A stretch of 7,817 nucleotides of DNA from positions 1 to 7,817 of the forward strand of contig JAEZHQ010000349.1 in NCBI GenBank assembly GCA_023416455.1, read 5' to 3'. This document shows positions 1 through 6,744 of the stretch, in pieces. The position numbers and the translations under genes were made by a program. Source of the stretch: Pseudomonadota bacterium. Its GTDB lineage: Bacteria; Pseudomonadota; Alphaproteobacteria; Azospirillales; Azospirillaceae. Below the pieces are notes generated by a model. That model was not told the origin of the DNA, did not search any database, and worked only from the letters and a program-made list of their open reading frames with translations. Numbering within the stretch: position 1 is the stretch's first letter; the number at the start of each line of letters is the position of its first letter.

Positions 1-131
1 TCGGGCGAACCGTCCTCGGGGGACACGAAGCCGAACCCCTTGGTGGGGTTGAACCACTTCACGGTGGCGGTGACGTTGGACTTGGTGATCTCGGGAGCGC
101 GGAAGCCCTGACGGGGCGGGCGGTCGAACAT
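1..131 (-). CDS. Cold-shock-domain (CspA-like) protein, N-terminal part, runs off the left edge
   Basis: The first 43 codons of a cold-shock-domain protein are visible, read right to left from ATG at 131-129. Residues 22-36 read ATVKWFNPTKGFGFV, the hallmark first strands of the CspA fold with the RNP1 motif KGFGFV at 31-36; the RNP2 strand lies beyond the edge. Proteins of this family bind single-stranded RNA and DNA in the cytoplasm and melt RNA secondary structure, in the cold or constitutively. Unlike the roughly 70-residue CspA, whose TVKWF begins a few residues in, this one has about 21 extra residues first (MFDRPPRQGFRAPEITKSNV), basic and proline-containing. Such extensions occur in longer alphaproteobacterial cold-shock proteins, some with two cold-shock domains; whether this one has a second domain cannot be seen. 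The ribosome site is weak (GAAG a few bases before ATG). It lies downstream of recD2 on the same strand but 186 bp away, so it probably has its own promoter. Family call is firm; full length is unknown. Confidence 0.9.
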   Translation of the reverse strand, partial: MFDRPPRQGFRAPEITKSNVTATVKWFNPTKGFGFVSPEDGSP

Positions 132-165
132 GTGTCTTCAAGCTCATAGAGGATGCCGAATTACC

Positions 166-194
166 TTTGTCACAGGCGCGGAGCGATCCGTCAA
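166..194 (-). promoter_or_regulatory. Candidate sigma-70-type promoter for the cold-shock gene
   Basis: On the minus strand TTGACG (194-189) is followed after exactly 17 bp by GACAAA (171-166). The -35 matches the consensus at five of six bases, the -10 at only three. Transcription would start near 159 and give a leader of about 28 nt, which is short for a cold-inducible csp gene. The 132-317 gap holds no other gene that I can support. Confidence 0.35.
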
Positions 195-266
195 GCACGC
201 CAAAGGCCAGACCCTCACGACTGCGACATTCGGCCAGGAGCCCGAGGGCCGCCGAAACCGTGCAAA

Positions 267-280
267 CCCGGCCGTCCGGG
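267..280 (-). terminator. Weak candidate terminator hairpin after recD2
   Basis: A 5-bp GC stem (CCCGG at 280-276, CCGGG at 271-267 on the minus strand) with a 4-nt loop is followed by TTT, about 38 nt after the recD2 stop codon. The stem and T-run are short, and hairpins of this size arise easily in such GC-rich sequence. The gap between recD2 and the cold-shock gene has no better candidate, so termination may depend on Rho. Confidence 0.25.
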
Positions 281-317
281 CGCCCGCAAGGCCCCCGCCG
301 CCGCCCGCCGGCCGCCC

Positions 318-2519
318 TCATCCCACAATTGTTTCAACGGGCTGGGGGTCGGACAGCCATTCCCGGAGCTTCGACCAGCGCCGCCGCCCCTGGGTGCCGC
401 GCACGGCCATGGCCAGCGCCCGGCGCTGCCCGACCATGACCACCAGCCGCTTGCCGCGCGTCACGCCGGTGTAGATCAGGTTCCGCTGAAGCATCGTGTA
501 GTGCTGGGTCACCACGGGAATCACCACGGCCGGGTATTCGGAGCCCTGGCTCTTGTGGATCGTCGTCGCGTAGGCCAGCACGATCTCGTCCAGCTCGCCA
601 TGGTCGTAGGTGACCGGGCGGCCGTCGAAGACCACGGTCAGCGTCCCCTCCTCCGAGTCGATGGCCGACACGATGCCGAGGTCGCCGTTGTAGACCTCCT
701 TGTCGTAGTCGTTCTCGATCTGCATGACCTTGTCGCCGACTCCGAAGGTCCAGCCGAAACGCTCGACCCGCGTCTCGCCGGGCGGATTGAGCACCCGCTG
801 AAGCTCGATGTTGAGCGAGCGCGCCCCCATCCCGCCGCGGTTCATCGGGCACAGGACCTGGATGTCGCGCACCGGGTCGAAGCCGAATCGGCGCGGGATG
901 CGCGCGCGTACGATCTCGATCAGGCGGGCCACGCCGGCCTCCGGAGTCGCCGCCTCGACGAAGTAGAAATCGCTCTCCTCGCCCGGCTTCGGCCAGTCGG
1001 GCATCCGGCCGGCGTTGATGCGGTGGGCGTTGACCACGATCCGGCTGGTCGCCGCCTGCCGGAAGATCTCGGTCAGCCGCACCACCGGCACCGCGCCGGA
1101 GGCGATCACGTCGCCCAGCACCTGCCCCGGCCCCACCGACGGCAGCTGGTCGACGTCGCCCACCAGAAGCAGCGCCGCCGCCGGCGGCACGGCGCGCAGC
1201 AGCGCGTTCATCAGGGGCACGTCCACCATGCTGGTCTCGTCCACCACCAGCAGCTCGCAATCCAGCGGGTTGGTCTCGTCGCGCCGGAAGCCGCCGGCCT
1301 GCGGGTCGGTCTCCAGCAGGCGGTGGATGGTCCTGGCCTCCTGCCCGGTGCTTTCGGAAAGCCGCTTGGCGGCGCGCCCGGTCGGGGCGGCCAGCGCGAT
1401 GGACACCCCCTTGGCCCGCAGGATCGTCAGGATGGCGTTGACCAGCGTGGTCTTGCCGACACCGGGGCCGCCGGTGACGACCAGCAGCTTGGCGGCCAGC
1501 GCCCGCGCCAGGGCCGCCCGCTGGCTGTCGGCCAGGACGATGCCGGCCCGCTCCTCCACCCAGGGGATGGCTTTGGCGGCGTCGATCTCCGGCCAGGGCG
1601 CGCGGCCGGCGGCCAGCCGGAGCAGACGGCCGGCGATCGCCCGCTCGGCCCGGTGCAGACCGGCCAGGAACACGCAGGGCGCGCCCTCCAGCGTGTCGGC
1701 GACCACGCTGCCCTCCGCCAGCTCCAGCCCCAGGGCGGTCTCCAGGATGGCGGCGTCGATCTCCAGCAGGGCGGCGGCCAGCGGGATCAGCTCGGCCGTC
1801 GGCAGGCCGCAATGGCCCTCCTCGGTGGCTTCGGCCAGCGCGAAGGAGATGCCGGCCCGCGCCCGGATCATCGCGGTCTTCTCGATGCCCAGCCGGGCGG
1901 CGACGGCGTCGGCGGTCTTGAAGCCGATGCCCCGGATGTCGCGGGCCAGCCGGTAGGGATTGGCGGTGATCACCGGGATGGCGTCGGCCCCGTAGGTCTT
2001 GAAGATGCGCACCGCCCGCGAGGTTCCCACGCCGTGGCTGTGGAGGAAGACCATGATCTCGCGGATGACCTTCTGGTCGGCCCAGCCGGCGACGATTCGC
2101 CGGGCCCGCTTCGGCCCGATGCCGGTGACCTGGCGCAGCCGGTCGGGCTCCTGCTCGATGACGTCGAACACGGCGTCGCCGAAGGCCCGGACCAGCTTCC
2201 TCGCATAGACCGGCCCGATCCCCCGGATCAGGCCGGAGCCCAGATAGCGCTCGATGCCCTCCACCGTGGTCGGCGGCGTGGCGCGCAGGACGTCGGCCTT
2301 GAACTGCAAGCCGTGGGTGCGGTCGTTGACCCAGGCGCCGGCTGCCTGGATGAACTCCCCCGCGCTGATGGTCGCGGCGTGGCCGACCAGGGTCACCAGG
2401 TCGCGCTGGCCGCGCACCTTCAGGCGCAGCACGCAGAAGCCCGTCTCGGGGCTGTGGAAGGTGACGCGCTCGACCAGCCCGGAGAGCGGTTCGCGGCCGT
2501 CGGCGGTCCTGGAGGGCAT
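318..2519 (-). CDS. recD2: RecD2-type ATP-dependent DNA helicase (RecD/TraA family)
   Basis: A superfamily 1B 5'-3' DNA helicase of 733 aa, complete. An N-terminal OB-like region (about 10-80) is followed by helix-hairpin-helix segments: GIGPVYARKL around 101-110, GIGPKRARRI around 133-142 and GIGFKTADAV around 197-206. Helicase motifs follow in order: Walker A GGPGVGKTT (350-358, Lys356), motif Ia AAPTGRAAKRL (377-387), Walker B VVDETS (425-430, Asp427-Glu428), motif III GDVDQLPSVGPG (454-465), motif IV FRQ (486-488), ATTIHKSQGSEY (651-662) and YTGVTRGKR (683-691). The long N-terminal part and three HhH units separate RecD2 from the RecD subunit of RecBCD, and the length fits RecD2 proteins of roughly 700-740 aa. 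RecD2 acts alone in DNA repair and replication-fork processing. ATG at 2519 is chosen because GGGAG lies 7 nt upstream and the conserved GLVERVTFHSPETGFCVLRL follows; ATG at 2525 and 2543 are in frame but worse placed. It diverges from glcB. Some annotations call it recD or TraA-like. Confidence 0.93.
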   Translation of the reverse strand: MPSRTADGREPLSGLVERVTFHSPETGFCVLRLKVRGQRDLVTLVGHAATISAGEFIQAAGAWVNDRTHGLQFKADVLRATPPTTVEGIERYLGSGLIRGIGPVYARKLVRAFGDAVFDVIEQEPDRLRQVTGIGPKRARRIVAGWADQKVIREIMVFLHSHGVGTSRAVRIFKTYGADAIPVITANPYRLARDIRGIGFKTADAVAARLGIEKTAMIRARAGISFALAEATEEGHCGLPTAELIPLAAALLEIDAAILETALGLELAEGSVVADTLEGAPCVFLAGLHRAERAIAGRLLRLAAGRAPWPEIDAAKAIPWVEERAGIVLADSQRAALARALAAKLLVVTGGPGVGKTTLVNAILTILRAKGVSIALAAPTGRAAKRLSESTGQEARTIHRLLETDPQAGGFRRDETNPLDCELLVVDETSMVDVPLMNALLRAVPPAAALLLVGDVDQLPSVGPGQVLGDVIASGAVPVVRLTEIFRQAATSRIVVNAHRINAGRMPDWPKPGEESDFYFVEAATPEAGVARLIEIVRARIPRRFGFDPVRDIQVLCPMNRGGMGARSLNIELQRVLNPPGETRVERFGWTFGVGDKVMQIENDYDKEVYNGDLGIVSAIDSEEGTLTVVFDGRPVTYDHGELDEIVLAYATTIHKSQGSEYPAVVIPVVTQHYTMLQRNLIYTGVTRGKRLVVMVGQRRALAMAVRGTQGRRRWSKLREWLSDPQPVETIVG

Positions 2520-2526
2520 GCTCATG

Positions 2527-2531
2527 CTCCC
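2527..2531 (-). promoter_or_regulatory. Ribosome binding site deciding the recD2 start
   Basis: GGGAG on the minus strand lies 7 nt before ATG 2519-2517 but only 1 nt before the in-frame ATG 2525-2523. The spacing favours the second ATG of the pair ATGAGCATG and so a 733-aa protein. Confidence 0.6.
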
Positions 2532-2663
2532 ACAGATGGGCATCGGCCGCGCAATGGGGGAGTTCCCGCCGCCCGGCCCGGAAGAACGGTGCCCCCCGCT
2601 GTTCTCCATCCGGTGCCCCGGCGGATCGCCCCGGCAAATCGGAGAAGACCGCACCCGCGCGAA

Positions 2664-2692
2664 TGTGTAACGTGTCGCGCGAAGCCCGCCAA
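2664..2692 (-). promoter_or_regulatory. Weak candidate promoter for recD2
   Basis: On the minus strand TTGGCG (2692-2687) and TACACA (2669-2664) are separated by 17 bp and match the consensus hexamers at four and three of six positions. The leader to ATG 2519 would be about 138 nt. The -35 overlaps a small inverted repeat (GCCCG at 2684-2688, CGGGC at 2693-2697). The match is poor and could be chance. I find no convincing promoter pair for glcB on the other strand of this 254-bp gap. Confidence 0.2.
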
Positions 2693-2755
2693 CGGGCATG
2701 CGGTGAAAAGACGTCAGCCAAACCAAAAACCGAAGAACCGCGGTATTTTCGATTC

Positions 2756-2762
2756 GGAAGGA
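2756..2762 (+). promoter_or_regulatory. Ribosome binding site of glcB
   Basis: GGAAGGA ends 11 nt before ATG 2774, a slightly long spacing; a GAGAG lies directly against the start codon. It supports ATG 2774 over the far upstream in-frame ATG at 2663, which has no comparable site. Confidence 0.5.
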
Positions 2763-2773
2763 ATGAACGAGAG

Positions 2774-4945
2774 ATGGTGACGGAACGCATTCAGGTCGGC
2801 GGCCTTCAGGTCGCCGCGGAGCTTCACCGCTTCATCGAGACCGAGGCCCTGCCGGGAACGGGCGTGACGCCGCAGCAGTTCTGGTCCGGGCTGGATGGCA
2901 TCCTGCATGACCTGGCGCCGCGCAACCGCGCGCTGTTGGCCCGCCGCGACGAGCTTCAGGCGAAGATCGACGACTGGTACCGCGGCCGCCGCGGCCAGCC
3001 CTTCGACCGCGCCGCCCACCGGGCCTTCCTCGAGGAGATCGGCTACCTGCTGCCGGAGGGGCCCGACTTCACGGTGGGCACGGCCGACGTCGATCCCGAG
3101 ATCGCCGCCATCGCCGGCCCGCAGCTCGTCGTCCCGGTGATGAACGCCCGCTACGCGCTGAACGCCGCCAACGCCCGCTGGGGCAGCCTGTACGACGCCC
3201 TCTACGGCACCGACGCCATCCCCGATGCCGACGGCGCCGAACGCGGCGCCGCCTACAACCCGAGGCGCGGCGAGAAGGTGATCGCCTTCGCGCGCGGCGT
3301 GCTGGACCGCGCCGCGCCGCTGTCGGACGGCTCGCACCGCGACGCCGCCGGCTACGCCGTCGAGGACGGCCGCCTCGTCGTCGCGCTCAAGGACGGCCGC
3401 AGCACCGGCCTGTCGGAGCCGGAGCGGCTGGTCGGCTACCGCGGCGACGCCGCCGCACCCACCGCCGTCCTGCTGGTCAACCACGGCCTGCATCTGGAAA
3501 TCCGCATCGACCGCAGCCACCCCATCGGCCGGACCGACGCCGCCGGCGTGGCCGACCTGCTCGTCGAGTCGGCGCTGACCACCATCATGGACTGCGAGGA
3601 CTCGGTCGCCGCCGTGGACGCGGCCGACAAGGTCCTCGTCTACCGCAACTGGCTGGGCCTGATGCGCGGCGACCTGACCGCGACCTTCCCCAAGGGCGAC
3701 GGCACGGTGGAACGCCGCCTGAACCCCGACCGCAGCTACACCGCCCCGGCCGGCGGCACGGTAACCCTGCCCGGCCGCAGCCTGATGCTGGTCCGCAACG
3801 TCGGCCATCTCATGACCAACGGCGCGGTGCTGCTCGCGGACGGCAGCGAGGCGCCGGAGGGCATCCTCGACGCGCTGATCACCTCGGCCATCGCGCTGCA
3901 CGACCTGAAGGGCGCCCGGCTCAACAGCCGCGCCGGCTCGGTCTACATCGTCAAGCCGAAGATGCACGGCCCGGAGGAGGTCGCCTTCGCCGACGAGCTG
4001 TTCGGCCGGGTCGAGGACGCGCTGGGCATGGCGCGCTTCACCGTCAAGATGGGCATCATGGACGAGGAGCGCCGCACCACCGTGAACCTCAAGGAGGCCA
4101 TCCGCGCCGCCAAGGACCGCGTGGTCTTCATCAACACCGGCTTCCTCGACCGCACCGGCGACGAGATCCACACCGCCATGGAGGCCGGCCCGGTCATCCG
4201 CAAGGGCGACATCAAGGGCGCGGTCTGGATCAAGGCCTACGAGGACTGGAACGTCGACACCGGCCTGCTGTGCGGCCTGAAGGGCCGGGCGCAGATCGGC
4301 AAGGGCATGTGGGCCATGCCCGACCGCATGGCCGAGATGCTCGCCGTCAAGATCGCCCACCCGCAGGCCGGCGCCAACACCGCCTGGGTGCCCTCGCCGA
4401 CCGCCGCCACGCTGCACGCCCTGCACTACCACCAGGTGAACGTCGCCGACCGCCAGGAGGAGCTGGCCAAGCGCCCGCGCGCCAGCCTGGACGACATCCT
4501 GACCATCCCGCTGGCCGACCGCCCCAACTGGTCGGAAGAGGAGATCCAGCAGGAGCTGGACAACAACGCCCAGGGCATCCTCGGCTACGTGGTGCGCTGG
4601 ATCGACCAGGGCGTCGGCTGCTCCAAGGTGCCGGACATCAACAACGTCGGCCTGATGGAGGACCGCGCCACCCTGCGCATCTCCAGCCAGCACATGGCCA
4701 ACTGGCTGCACCACGGCGTCGTCACCGAGGCGCAGGTGCGCGAGACGCTGAAGCGGATGGCCGTCGTGGTTGACCAGCAGAACGCCGGCGACCCGCTGTA
4801 CCGCCCGATGGCCCCGGACTTCGACCGGAGCGTGGCCTTCCAGGCCGCCTGCGACCTCGTCTTCAAGGGCCGCGAGCAGCCCAACGGCTACACCGAGCCG
4901 GTCCTGCACCGCCGCCGCATCGAGGCGAAGGCGGCCCAGGGCTGA
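2774..4945 (+). CDS. glcB: Malate synthase G
   Basis: Condenses glyoxylate with acetyl-CoA and water to give malate and CoA, the second step of the glyoxylate bypass, in the cytoplasm; Mg2+-dependent and monomeric in this family. The 723-aa length equals that of the E. coli enzyme, and the two align almost end to end as I recall the E. coli sequence. Conserved blocks include LPGTG near the N terminus, GPQLVVPVMNARYALNAANARWGSLYDALYG split over about 115-145, RNVGHLMT (341-348), KMGIMDEERRT (425-435), FINTGFLDRTGDE (452-464), AQIGKGMWAMPD and GCSKVPDINNVGLMEDRATLRISSQH. Predicted active-site residues by alignment are Arg341, Glu431, Asp459 (Mg2+ ligands the last two) and the catalytic base Asp630, equivalent to E. 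coli Arg338, Glu427, Asp455 and Asp631; Cys616 matches E. coli Cys617. The domains should be an N-terminal clasp, a TIM barrel with an alpha/beta insertion, and a C-terminal plug. Nothing is missing. No isocitrate lyase or glycolate oxidase gene is in the window. It is transcribed alone, divergent from recD2. Confidence 0.98.
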   Translation: MVTERIQVGGLQVAAELHRFIETEALPGTGVTPQQFWSGLDGILHDLAPRNRALLARRDELQAKIDDWYRGRRGQPFDRAAHRAFLEEIGYLLPEGPDFTVGTADVDPEIAAIAGPQLVVPVMNARYALNAANARWGSLYDALYGTDAIPDADGAERGAAYNPRRGEKVIAFARGVLDRAAPLSDGSHRDAAGYAVEDGRLVVALKDGRSTGLSEPERLVGYRGDAAAPTAVLLVNHGLHLEIRIDRSHPIGRTDAAGVADLLVESALTTIMDCEDSVAAVDAADKVLVYRNWLGLMRGDLTATFPKGDGTVERRLNPDRSYTAPAGGTVTLPGRSLMLVRNVGHLMTNGAVLLADGSEAPEGILDALITSAIALHDLKGARLNSRAGSVYIVKPKMHGPEEVAFADELFGRVEDALGMARFTVKMGIMDEERRTTVNLKEAIRAAKDRVVFINTGFLDRTGDEIHTAMEAGPVIRKGDIKGAVWIKAYEDWNVDTGLLCGLKGRAQIGKGMWAMPDRMAEMLAVKIAHPQAGANTAWVPSPTAATLHALHYHQVNVADRQEELAKRPRASLDDILTIPLADRPNWSEEEIQQELDNNAQGILGYVVRWIDQGVGCSKVPDINNVGLMEDRATLRISSQHMANWLHHGVVTEAQVRETLKRMAVVVDQQNAGDPLYRPMAPDFDRSVAFQAACDLVFKGREQPNGYTEPVLHRRRIEAKAAQG

Positions 4946-4949
4946 GGAT

Positions 4950-4986
4950 GCGCCGGCCGTAGGGCGGGCTCCGCCGGCGCCCGCCC
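4950..4986 (+). other. Two overlapping, mutually exclusive hairpins in the glcB 3' region
   Basis: Just after the glcB stop, GCGCCGGC (4950-4957) can pair perfectly with GCCGGCGC (4973-4980), and GGGCGGGC (4962-4969) can pair perfectly with GCCCGCCC (4979-4986). The two 8-bp stems share bases and cannot form together. They precede the stronger terminator at 5000. They could protect the 3' end, be a dispersed palindromic repeat, or be chance in GC-rich DNA. Confidence 0.4.
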
Positions 4987-4999
4987 GCGCGCCGGGGCA

Positions 5000-5037
5000 A
5001 CGGGAAAGCCCCTCTCCCCACGGAGGGGCTTTCCCGT
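5000..5037. terminator. Bidirectional intrinsic-type terminator between convergent genes
   Basis: A perfect 15-bp stem pairs 5000-5014 with 5023-5037 around an 8-nt loop. The core is AAAGCCCC/GGGGCTTT, so each strand ends its hairpin with a CTTTCCCG-type arm rather than a separate long T-run. It begins 54 bp after the glcB stop and 12 bp after the stop of the monooxygenase gene read on the other strand. This position suits termination of both convergent transcripts. Confidence 0.85.
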
Positions 5038-5049
5038 CACGCCCGCCGG

Positions 5050-6657
5050 TCACGGGAAGGGAGCCCGAAGGATGCGGTGCAGGTGGAGGTCGAGCGCGGC
5101 GACCGACGGCGCGGCGGTGTGCCAGCCGATGTGCCGGTCGGGGCGGACCAGCCAGACCATTCCCGGTTTGGCGCCATAGGCCGCGGCGAACGCCCCCTCG
5201 GCATCGACCAGGACCGGCATCCGGTCATCCTCGGGCAGCGTCTCGCCCGGCGCCGCGACGGCGCAGCCCGCCGCCGCGTCGCCGAGCGCCGCCGACAGCA
5301 GATGGTGCATCGCGGCCAGCGCGTCGAACCGCGCGTCCCGGCCCGACACCGCGCCGACCAGCACATGCCGCCCGCCCCCCAGACGCTCGGCCAGACGCCG
5401 CGGATGCGCGACGAAGGGCTGGCGGAGTCCGCCCGCGTCCGGCGCGCGGTCGCCGGGGCCGGGAGCGTCCCCCGCGGCAGGCCGGTCGCCCGAGACGATC
5501 GGGCTGTCGGGATAGCCGATGAAAAGCTGGGTCTCGCGCATTCCGGGCAGGTTGATCCGCTGCGCCATGACCGCGTTCAGCGCCCGGCTCGTCTGCTCGA
5601 CGACGTCGAGGCCGACCGGATGGCGCTCGGCGGTGTAGCTGTCGAGCAGGTCCGCCGCCGCCTGGCCGCGGGCCGCCAGAACCAGCTTCCAGGCGAGGTT
5701 GTGGGCGTCCTGGAGGCCGGTGTTCATGCCCTGGCCGCCCACCGGCGGATGGATGTGGGCGGCGTCCCCCGCCAGGAACACCCGGCCCTTCCCGTAGCGC
5801 GGCACGATGCGGTGGCTGATTCGGTAGATGGACGACCAGCGCAGCCCGGAAAGGCGCGTCCCCGGCGGCAGCCGCGGCGCCATGACCGCGGCGATCTGCT
5901 CCAGCCCCGGCGGCGTCCGCTCCACCGCCACGGCCCCGTCCGCGGCCCCTCCCGGCTGCGGAAGCGTGGTGGAGAGGCGGTAGCGCCGCGGCGCGCCATG
6001 CACCGGGATCGCCGCCAGGGAGACGGGGGCCTGGCTTTCCCCGCTCCAGTTGAACCGGTACATGGCGCCGCGCGGCAGGTCCCATTCCACGTCGAGATCG
6101 GCGAGCACGAAGGTCTGCGGGTACTGTCCGCCTTCGAATTCCAGCCCAAGGCCGCGGCGCACCGTGCTGTGCGCCCCGTCGCAGCCGACCAGCCAGCGGC
6201 AGCGGAGATCCCGGCGCGCGCCGTCCGCGCTTTCGAGCCGCGCCACGACCCCCTCCACGGTCTCGGTGAAGCTGTCGAGCGTCCAGCCGTAGCGGACGGC
6301 GCCGCCGTGCCGCCGCAGGCAGCCCTCAAGCAGCCGCTCCGTCTCGGACTGGGCGAGCGACAGGACCCCGAAGGGCAGCCCCGTGGCCGGCACCTCCATC
6401 CGCTGCACCGGCACCCCGTTGTCGAAGACCGCCATCCCGCGCAGCCAGAGGCCGGCGTCGATGGCCGCGTCCGCGAGGCCCAGATCCTCGAAGATCTCCA
6501 GGCTCCGCGAGGTGACGCCGAGCGCCTTGGAGAAGACGGAGCGTTCCGGCTGCCGTTCGATCACGGCGGCGTCGACTCCGGCCCGGGCCAACTCGGCCGC
6601 AAGCAGAAGGCCGACCGGCCCCGCCCCCACGATCAAGACATCGATCCCATCCCTCAC
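5050..6657 (-). CDS. Class A FAD-dependent monooxygenase (aromatic hydroxylase type, PheA/TfdB-like FAD domain)
   Basis: A 535-aa single-component flavoprotein hydroxylase; the family uses NAD(P)H and O2 to hydroxylate aromatic or polyketide-like substrates in the cytoplasm. Three FAD/NADPH signatures are present: the Rossmann GAGPVG at 11-16 with the acidic Glu34 ending the second strand (AVIER), the DG motif WLVGCDGAHSTVRRGLG (155-171), and the GD motif GRVFLAGDAAHIHPP (291-305, Gly297-Asp298) followed by GGQGMNTGLQDAHNLAWKL. After residue 400, PGDRAPDA and the ending with VLVDAEG and MVWLVRPDRHIGW fit the C-terminal thioredoxin-like domain of MhpA, PgaE and rifampicin-monooxygenase relatives. 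No CxxC is seen there, as is usual. The start is GTG 6657-6655, with GGGAGGG 5 nt upstream and DVLIVGAGPVG immediately after; an open frame continues upstream to 6888 but its sequence lacks family similarity. No regulator, reductase or dioxygenase gene is adjacent, so the substrate cannot be inferred. It converges on glcB and follows glyS by 266 bp. Confidence 0.92.
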   Translation of the reverse strand: MRDGIDVLIVGAGPVGLLLAAELARAGVDAAVIERQPERSVFSKALGVTSRSLEIFEDLGLADAAIDAGLWLRGMAVFDNGVPVQRMEVPATGLPFGVLSLAQSETERLLEGCLRRHGGAVRYGWTLDSFTETVEGVVARLESADGARRDLRCRWLVGCDGAHSTVRRGLGLEFEGGQYPQTFVLADLDVEWDLPRGAMYRFNWSGESQAPVSLAAIPVHGAPRRYRLSTTLPQPGGAADGAVAVERTPPGLEQIAAVMAPRLPPGTRLSGLRWSSIYRISHRIVPRYGKGRVFLAGDAAHIHPPVGGQGMNTGLQDAHNLAWKLVLAARGQAAADLLDSYTAERHPVGLDVVEQTSRALNAVMAQRINLPGMRETQLFIGYPDSPIVSGDRPAAGDAPGPGDRAPDAGGLRQPFVAHPRRLAERLGGGRHVLVGAVSGRDARFDALAAMHHLLSAALGDAAAGCAVAAPGETLPEDDRMPVLVDAEGAFAAAYGAKPGMVWLVRPDRHIGWHTAAPSVAALDLHLHRILRAPFP

Positions 6658-6661
6658 GACG

Positions 6662-6668
6662 CCCTCCC
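6662..6668 (-). promoter_or_regulatory. Strong ribosome binding site fixing the GTG start of the monooxygenase
   Basis: GGGAGGG on the minus strand contains GGAGG ending 5 nt before GTG 6657-6655. No ATG lies between it and the conserved FAD-binding strand, so the GTG start is well supported. Confidence 0.75.
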
Positions 6669-6687
6669 ACCGTTCGCTGCGGCCGGC

Positions 6688-6713
6688 TGCACCGCGGCAA
6701 CAGCGTGCACCGC
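6688..6713. repeat. Short direct repeat TGCACCGC x2 upstream of the monooxygenase
   Basis: TGCACCGC occurs at 6688-6695 and 6706-6713, an 18-bp period, 31-56 bp before the GTG start. The repeat may be a regulator-binding pair, but eight-base repeats are not rare in sequence of this composition. Confidence 0.3.
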
Positions 6714-6744
6714 CGGTCGCCGCGCATCGGGAAGGCATTGGGTG

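Noticed and set aside
2520..2726. An N-terminal extension of recD2 up to 69 residues longer
   Set aside because: The extra part has no family similarity, lies in the divergent promoter gap, and the ribosome site GGGAG points to ATG 2519.
2744..2749. TATTTT as a -10 box for glcB
   Set aside because: No -35-like hexamer is found 16-18 bp upstream, and the start of transcription would fall on the ribosome binding site itself.
2663..2773. A 37-residue N-terminal extension of malate synthase G from ATG 2663
   Set aside because: ATG 2774 gives exactly 723 aa as in E. coli and is preceded by GGAAGGA. The extension is dissimilar to the family.
153..2780. An 875-codon open frame on the plus strand covering all of recD2 antisense
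   Set aside because: It mirrors recD2 in a GC-rich gene where antisense frames lack stops. Its translation is low-complexity (runs of D, H, R, G, P, A) without any domain, while the opposite strand has every helicase motif.
2763..2780. A five-codon leader ORF (MNERW, stop) overlapping the glcB start out of frame
   Set aside because: Its ATG directly abuts the AGGA of the ribosome site, leaving no spacing for initiation, so it is unlikely to be translated.
2714..5053. A 779-codon open frame on the minus strand covering all of glcB antisense
   Set aside because: It is a composition shadow of malate synthase G. It has no recognisable domain, and its product is dominated by A, V, D, G and H.
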